From positions 1-54,936 of the forward strand of contig JAFGLZ010000112.1 in NCBI GenBank assembly GCA_016927755.1: DNA of 54,936 nucleotides, in the 5' to 3' direction. How positions within the stretch are numbered: position 1 is the first letter of the stretch; every line of letters begins with the position of its first letter. The notes beneath the pieces were generated by a model. That model searched no databases. It was given only the letters and a program-made list of their open reading frames with translations, and was not told the DNA's origin. The translations under genes and the position numbers were made by a program. Positions 51,194 to 54,936 of the stretch are shown one piece after another. This DNA is from Phycisphaerae bacterium (GTDB lineage: Bacteria; Planctomycetota; Phycisphaerae; UBA1845; JAFGLZ01).

Positions 51194-53458
51194 TCAGCCC
51201 TTTGCCGGGACGGTGGCGTGGCCGAAGGCTTGGCGGTCTTCTTCCTCGGGGCTGACTTCGGTCAGCGTGAGGAGTGCGAGCAGATAGGAGAGGGTGCTTT
51301 CGGCGCCGCAGTTTTCGTTTGGGCCGTTGGGGGTCAGGCCGTCGTAGCATCGGCCGGTAGCGAGGTCGACCATGGGGACGCCGAGGTCGTTGTCGCCGAG
51401 GAACCAGTCGAAGGCCATTCGCATCCATCGGAGGTATCGTTCGCTGCCGGTGGCGCGGTAGGCGACCTTTGCGAGCTCGACGAGGCCACAGGCGTCGACG
51501 GGCTGCTGATCGAAGTGGGGCTTGGTCGGTCGGTCGGACGAGTGCCAGCCGTCGTTGCCGACGAGGCTGATGTGGTCGTCGCGTGTGGTGATGCTGAAGA
51601 GGAAGTCGGTGGTTCTCGCGGCGACCTCGGCGAAGTCCTCGTCCTCGAGGTGGCGGGCGGCGAGCCACATGGCCTGGGCGACGACGCCGTTGTCGTAGGT
51701 GAGGGCGGCCTCGAACCAGTCCCAGTCCTGCGAGGCGGTCTTCTGGTGCGTCCGGGCGAGGATGCCGGCGATCTTTCTTGCGAGGGTTCGGACCTGGACC
51801 GCGCCGGGATAGGCCGTCAGGTAGTAGTGCAGGCCGAGCATGGAGTAGGCCGCGCCGCGGAGGCTCTTGGCCTGGAAGCTGTCGACACGGCGGTCGAAGG
51901 CGCCCTTGGCGATGGCGGCCATGGCCCGTGGCCCGAAGGCCAGGACGTATCCGAGGCCCCAGAGGGCCCTGCCCTGGCAGTCGTCGGAGCCGATCTCGTC
52001 GGTGAACCGGCGGTCGATGGTGAGGAAATTGCGGAACTGGCCATCCTCTCGCTGGCAGAACAGGACGAAGGCCAGGAACCTCTGCAGGAAGGCAAGGGCC
52101 TTCTCGTCCTGCGTGAGCCGCAGGGCCTTGGTTGCGACGACCAATGCTCGCGCGCTGTCGTCGACGCAGTAGCCGTGACCATAGTCGGGGACTGGGCCCA
52201 CGGCGTGTCGGAGCAGCCCGAAGCCATCGGTCATCGCCTGGATGTGGTCGAGGTGCGGGTCTGGGAGCATCTTGGCGCTGATGATGGTGGAGACTCGTCC
52301 GGCCTGGCGGACGGGTCGCTTCTGGCGGATGCGGCAGACGCGGTCGAACAGGCCGATGTAGCTGCGAGCGACCTCTCGCCAGACCATGTCCCTCCCGTAC
52401 TCGTACGCCCGCTTTCGCATGGCGTGCATTTGCGTCTGGTTGTCGAGCAGGCCGATGACGGCCTGGGCCATCGCGTTGCTGTCGTGGAATGGCACGAGGA
52501 TGCCCCGGTTGTCGGCGAGGAGCTCCTGGGCGTGCCAGTATGGGGTAGAAACGACGGCCTTGCCTGAGCCGACGGCGTAGGCGAGCGTTCCGCTGGTGAT
52601 CTGGGCTTCGTTGGGGTAGGGCGTGACGTAGATCTCGGCGGAGCAGAGGAACTCGGCGAGCTCCTCGGCGGTGACGAACCGATTGTGGAAGATGACGTGG
52701 TCGTCGAGATTGAGGCGGCGGACCTGGCGCTGCAGGCCGATCCGATACTCCTCCTTGTGCTGGCGTCGGAGCTCGGGGTGGGTGGCGCCGACGATGAGAT
52801 AGGCGACATCGGGGTGCTTCTCGACGATGATGGGCATGGCGTCGATCATGGTCTCGAGGCCCTTGCCGGGGCCGATGAGTCCGAACGTGAGGATGACCTT
52901 CTTGCCGGCGACGTTGAACTTCTCTTTGTAGAAGTTGGGGTCGACGAAGGGCAGATCGGGGACGCCGTGGGGGATGACGACGACCTTGTTCTTCGAGACG
53001 CCCTGTTCGAGGAGCATCTGGCGTCCGCGCTCGGTCATGACCACGAGCATATCGGAACGTTTCTGCAGCCCATCGAAGACGCGTTTCTGCTCGGGGTCTG
53101 GTTGGGCCAGGACGGTGTGCATGGTCGTGACGATGGGGACGTGGACACGGCGGAGCAGCGTGAGGAGGTATCGGCCGGCGGGTCCGCCGTAGATGCCATA
53201 CTCATGCTGGACGGAGAGGGCCGTCGCGGGACTGTTGTTGACAAAGTCGGCGGTGGCACGATAGTCGGCGATGCGGTGTTGACGGATCTCGAGGCGGACC
53301 TCGGGCGGATAGGCGTAGCTCTCAGGCGTGTTGGTGACGGCGATGACGTAGGGTTTCTGGTCTGGCTCGACCTCGGCCCCGATCGCGGCGTACATGTCGG
53401 CCGTGAAGGTGGCGATGCCGCACTGTCTGGGGGGGTAGGTGCCTAGAAAAACGATCAT
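51194..53458 (-). CDS. GT4 glycosyltransferase fused to an alpha/alpha-barrel domain
   Basis: The 754-residue protein starts at an ATG with CAGGAGG upstream. A longer frame to 53566 has no such site. Residues 1-400 are GT-B/GT4: TYPPRQCGIATFTADMYAAIG, VVVIPHGVPDLPF, LTFGLIGPGKGLETMIDA, YVTPYPNEAQITSGTLAYAVG (the family's EX7E region) and GILVPFHDSNAMAQAV. Residues about 430-740 are helical and barrel-like: GYCVDDSARALVVATKAL, DCQGRALWGLGYVLA, TYDNGVVAQAMWLAARH and PNENCGAESTLSYL. The second half resembles six-hairpin glycosidases. Synthesis and trimming of a sugar polymer by one chain is possible. A regulatory role for the barrel is equally possible. Confidence 0.88.
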   Translation of the reverse strand: MIVFLGTYPPRQCGIATFTADMYAAIGAEVEPDQKPYVIAVTNTPESYAYPPEVRLEIRQHRIADYRATADFVNNSPATALSVQHEYGIYGGPAGRYLLTLLRRVHVPIVTTMHTVLAQPDPEQKRVFDGLQKRSDMLVVMTERGRQMLLEQGVSKNKVVVIPHGVPDLPFVDPNFYKEKFNVAGKKVILTFGLIGPGKGLETMIDAMPIIVEKHPDVAYLIVGATHPELRRQHKEEYRIGLQRQVRRLNLDDHVIFHNRFVTAEELAEFLCSAEIYVTPYPNEAQITSGTLAYAVGSGKAVVSTPYWHAQELLADNRGILVPFHDSNAMAQAVIGLLDNQTQMHAMRKRAYEYGRDMVWREVARSYIGLFDRVCRIRQKRPVRQAGRVSTIISAKMLPDPHLDHIQAMTDGFGLLRHAVGPVPDYGHGYCVDDSARALVVATKALRLTQDEKALAFLQRFLAFVLFCQREDGQFRNFLTIDRRFTDEIGSDDCQGRALWGLGYVLAFGPRAMAAIAKGAFDRRVDSFQAKSLRGAAYSMLGLHYYLTAYPGAVQVRTLARKIAGILARTHQKTASQDWDWFEAALTYDNGVVAQAMWLAARHLEDEDFAEVAARTTDFLFSITTRDDHISLVGNDGWHSSDRPTKPHFDQQPVDACGLVELAKVAYRATGSERYLRWMRMAFDWFLGDNDLGVPMVDLATGRCYDGLTPNGPNENCGAESTLSYLLALLTLTEVSPEEEDRQAFGHATVPAKG

Positions 53459-53792
53459 CCGAAGCCTCCTGCCGGCGCCCGATCCCCCCTGCTTCCTCCG
53501 TGAGTTTTGATGTTCGAGTGCGGATCGCACGCCGATCGAATCCACAGCAAGGGTGCAATGCCGCATTTTATCGGCAACGGGGGTGTTTTCCTATCCCCGG
53601 CGGGGGTACTTTCATCGTTGGCGCGCGGAGGGCGTTGCCCGCCAGGACGTGGCGGTCGCCCGTGGAGGCGATGAGGGACTCGCTGTTGGGGTGGACGAAC
53701 CGACCATTGGGCATCGTGAAGGGGTGATTCGGATCAAGTTGTTCGGGCGAGGTGCCGAGAATTGAATAGCGCGAGGGGCGGAACGCAACGCC
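53459..53792. other. Spacer upstream of the GT4 fusion and tRNA
   Basis: No convincing gene is seen. A short plus-strand frame to 53765 and a minus-strand frame starting near 53711 lack ribosome sites and look like shadows. The segment at 53581-53615 has a GC-rich imperfect palindrome. Confidence 0.4.
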
Positions 53793-53820
53793 TTGACACC
53801 GCGAGGCGCTCGGCTAAACT
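53793..53820 (+). promoter_or_regulatory. Promoter of tRNA-Asn
   Basis: TTGACA (53793-53798) and TAAACT (53815-53820) are separated by 16 bp, near-consensus, 32 bp before the mature 5' end. Confidence 0.8.
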
Positions 53821-53852
53821 AGGAGTGACTTTCGAGCAATCGAAAGGACCGA

Positions 53853-53924
53853 TCCCCGATAGCTCAATGGTAGAGCGTCCGGCTGTTAACCGGCAGGTTG
53901 CTGGTTCGAGTCCAGCTCGGGGAG
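53853..53924 (+). tRNA. tRNA-Asn (anticodon GTT)
   Basis: The 72-nt cloverleaf is complete. The acceptor TCCCCGA pairs with TCGGGGA, and G is the discriminator. The D arm is GCTC-AATGGTA-GAGC. The anticodon loop CTGTTAA carries GTT between CCGG stems. The T arm is GCTGG-TTCGAGT-CCAGC. CCA is not encoded. It has its own promoter and terminator and is monocistronic. An antisense frame across it that encodes ELDSNQQPAG is a well-known artefact. Confidence 0.95.
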
Positions 53925-53968
53925 CTTAGTCCAAACGGGGAACTTCCCCGCTGAGCCAGTTAACGGAG

Positions 53969-53999
53969 AGCCCCGTAGCGCAAGCGAGCGGGGCTTTTT
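53969..53999 (+). terminator. Intrinsic terminator of the tRNA gene
   Basis: AGCCCCG (53969-53975) pairs with CGGGGCT (53989-53995), with an inner AGCG/GCG helix, and ends in a T5 run. It is about 45 bp after the tRNA. Confidence 0.88.
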
Positions 54000-54024
54000 C
54001 GTATCCCCTTGGAACCAAAGGGTT

Positions 54025-54234
54025 ATGGCCGATTTCGAACGGCAACCGGATTCTCTGTTTCGCAAGGCTCCAACCGGAGTCCAAACGCAACCGTCATGGT
54101 TGCTTTCGTCTGTCCGCAAATCCGGCCGCGAACTCTCTGACTCTCTCTTGAACACCCCCCTTCCAGTTAACAACCCCGTCCCTTTCGGACCCCGCAACGA
54201 TTTCGAACTCTTTGGCGAGCGAGGCCGGGCATGA
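54025..54234 (+). CDS. Possible small protein in the tRNA-proximal island
   Basis: A 69-codon frame starts MADFERQPDSLFRKAPTG and overlaps the next gene's start by an ATGA. That overlap is the only support. The ribosome site (AAAGGG) is too close, and base composition is not clearly coding. It could be chance. Confidence 0.25.
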   Translation: MADFERQPDSLFRKAPTGVQTQPSWLLSSVRKSGRELSDSLLNTPLPVNNPVPFGPRNDFELFGERGRA

Positions 54235-54434
54235 TGGATTGGTCTGAGAAGAATCGGGATATGGCGGGCACGCAGGCCGCGATGCTTCGCGCCACCCGCA
54301 AGGCGCTCAGCGAAGCCACGCTGCGCGGCGAACTCGTCCCTCAGTGGCGCGACGGCAAAGTCGTATGGGTTCGTCCGGAAGAGGTCGAATTGCCCCCGGA
54401 ACAAGAGGGCCAAACCACGCCCCCCACTCGTTGA
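54231..54434 (+). CDS. Small helical protein next to the recombinase stub
   Basis: The 67-residue protein begins with a double ATG after GAGGCC and reads MMDWSEKNRDMAGTQAAML, then RATRKALSEATLRGELVP. It is helical with charged ends. Its stop is 7 bp before the serine-recombinase stub, an arrangement seen in some integrative elements. It may belong to a lost element. No family is recognised. Confidence 0.5.
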   Translation: MMDWSEKNRDMAGTQAAMLRATRKALSEATLRGELVPQWRDGKVVWVRPEEVELPPEQEGQTTPPTR

Positions 54435-54441
54435 TCAATCC

Positions 54442-54543
54442 GTGAGTAAGTCGCCGTTAATCCGCTACGCCATCTATACCCGTCAGTCGAAACAGGGTCT
54501 TGTTGATTTCTCCTCCTGGGGTGACATGGCAGAACGGTTATGA
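54442..54543 (+). pseudogene. Serine recombinase N-terminal stub
   Basis: From a GTG, the frame reads SKSPLIRYAIYTRQSKQGL, then VDFSS and a stop after 33 codons. RYAIYTRQS is the catalytic N-terminal strand of serine recombinases (the Ser after Gln is the nucleophile in that position), and the following DFSS is also typical. After that the sequence turns into an unrelated run (WGDMAERL). A full recombinase has 300-500 residues or more, so this is a truncated remnant. Confidence 0.55.
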
Positions 54544-54595
54544 TGAAGGAAGGACCGACGGTATACCAATCGGAATTGATGGAAAGGGCCCGACC

Positions 54596-54936
54596 ATGGA
54601 CCTGGGCATGGACATGTGGAAGTACTACGGCATCACACACACTGACCACACGGTCATGAACCCCTTGAGCCTGGAGAAGACCCGGGAGCTCGTGGGTCTC
54701 CTGCGGCTGCCGGAGGGCGGGCGCGTCTTGGACGTGGCCTGCGGGAAAGCAGAGTTCCTCTGCCTCGTAACCGAGGCGTACGACGTGAAGGCCACGGGCA
54801 TCGACCTTTCACCCCACACCATCAAGGCTGCCCGCAAGAACGTGGAAACCCGGGGCCTGGCCGAATGCATTGAGCTGCTCCACGCGGACGGCGGTGAGTA
54901 CGAGCCGAATGCGCCGGAGAGTCTGGACTTGGCCTC
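54596..54936 (+). CDS. Class I SAM-dependent methyltransferase, 3' end cut by window edge
   Basis: 113 codons are visible from the ATG at 54596, then the window ends. The frame reads MDLGMDMWKYYGITHTDHTVM, followed by the methyltransferase motif I VLDVACGKAEFLCL (the SAM loop has Lys where many have Gly/Pro), motif II ATGIDLSPHTIKAAR and LLHADGGEYEPNAPESLDLA. It should methylate a small molecule or protein, which is unknown. The first two helices lie before motif I, as is usual. GGAAAGGG lies upstream of the ATG. Confidence 0.85.
   Translation, partial: MDLGMDMWKYYGITHTDHTVMNPLSLEKTRELVGLLRLPEGGRVLDVACGKAEFLCLVTEAYDVKATGIDLSPHTIKAARKNVETRGLAECIELLHADGGEYEPNAPESLDLA

Noticed and set aside
53500..53765. 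Short plus-strand ORFs before the tRNA promoter
   Set aside because: They have no ribosome site or recognisable motif, and the reading frames are Arg/Gly-rich shadows.
53886..54413. Minus-strand frame with the end ELDSNQQPAG
   Set aside because: It reads antisense through tRNA-Asn, a well-known annotation artefact, and has no ribosome site.
1..54936. CRISPR arrays, insertion sequences with terminal repeats and rRNA
   Set aside because: I looked for regularly spaced repeats with unique spacers, transposase-like ORFs and rRNA segments and saw none. The decamer arrays are not CRISPR (no spacers).

Overview
This is a GC-rich window (rough reading, low-to-mid 60s % GC) that looks chromosomal. 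It probably comes from a planctomycete, most likely of the Phycisphaerae type. That placement is inferred from several things: PEP-CTERM proteins ending in a VPAP signal, a secreted HAF-repeat protein, many GTG/TTG starts, unusual gene fusions, large secreted glycosidases and dispersed GC-rich repeats. No rRNA or other phylogenetic marker is present, so the assignment stays an inference.

Layout. (1) 1-6375, minus strand: a truncated membrane protein, a composite repeat (copy A), then an operon of GH31 glycosidase, DUF3352-like protein and Gfo/Idh/MocA oxidoreductase. (2) 6376-11351: an envelope-protein block. It holds a HAF-repeat protein with a DPN-rich linker behind a promoter and a structured leader, two PEP-CTERM proteins, and a third protein with an internal PEP-CTERM-like motif. 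(3) 11390-18666, minus strand: an exopolysaccharide operon of NDP-sugar pyrophosphorylase-like protein, Wzz/BY-kinase, a multidomain undecaprenyl-phosphate sugar phosphotransferase fusion and a WecB/TagA/CpsF glycosyltransferase. (4) 19283-25107, minus strand: an RND permease and adaptor, then the gamma and delta (ferredoxin) subunits of a 2-oxoacid:ferredoxin oxidoreductase without alpha or beta next to them. (5) 25512-31420, plus strand: two tandem paralogous GT-C-like membrane proteins. (6) 31431-37564: a DegT/DnrJ aminotransferase behind a serine hydroxymethyltransferase/GcvT fusion, divergent from nicotinate phosphoribosyltransferase. (7) 37662-41311: a secreted zinc-ribbon protein, a HEAT-repeat protein and a GlmU-like nucleotidyltransferase. 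(8) 41672-44914: two tandem thymidylate-kinase-like proteins (one with Arg in place of the Walker A Lys) and a Ppx/GppA-type HD protein, divergent from a CHAD protein. This looks like a polyphosphate-linked module. (9) 44883-45411: repeat copy B. (10) 45671-53458: two secreted glycosidase-like proteins, a PIN-domain toxin/antitoxin pair and a GT4-alpha/alpha-barrel fusion. (11) 53793-54936: tRNA-Asn with its own promoter and terminator, followed by what looks like an integration scar (small ORFs and a serine-recombinase stub) and a truncated methyltransferase.

The most unusual items are four. First, a two-copy composite repeat built from strict 10-bp ATG-containing units, sitting directly at the 3' ends of two unrelated genes. 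Second, the paired kinases of the HD/CHAD module. Third, a triple fusion of SHMT, a degenerate GcvT-like domain and a full GcvT. Fourth, the multidomain sugar-transferase fusion. Much of the window is ordinary envelope and carbohydrate metabolism.
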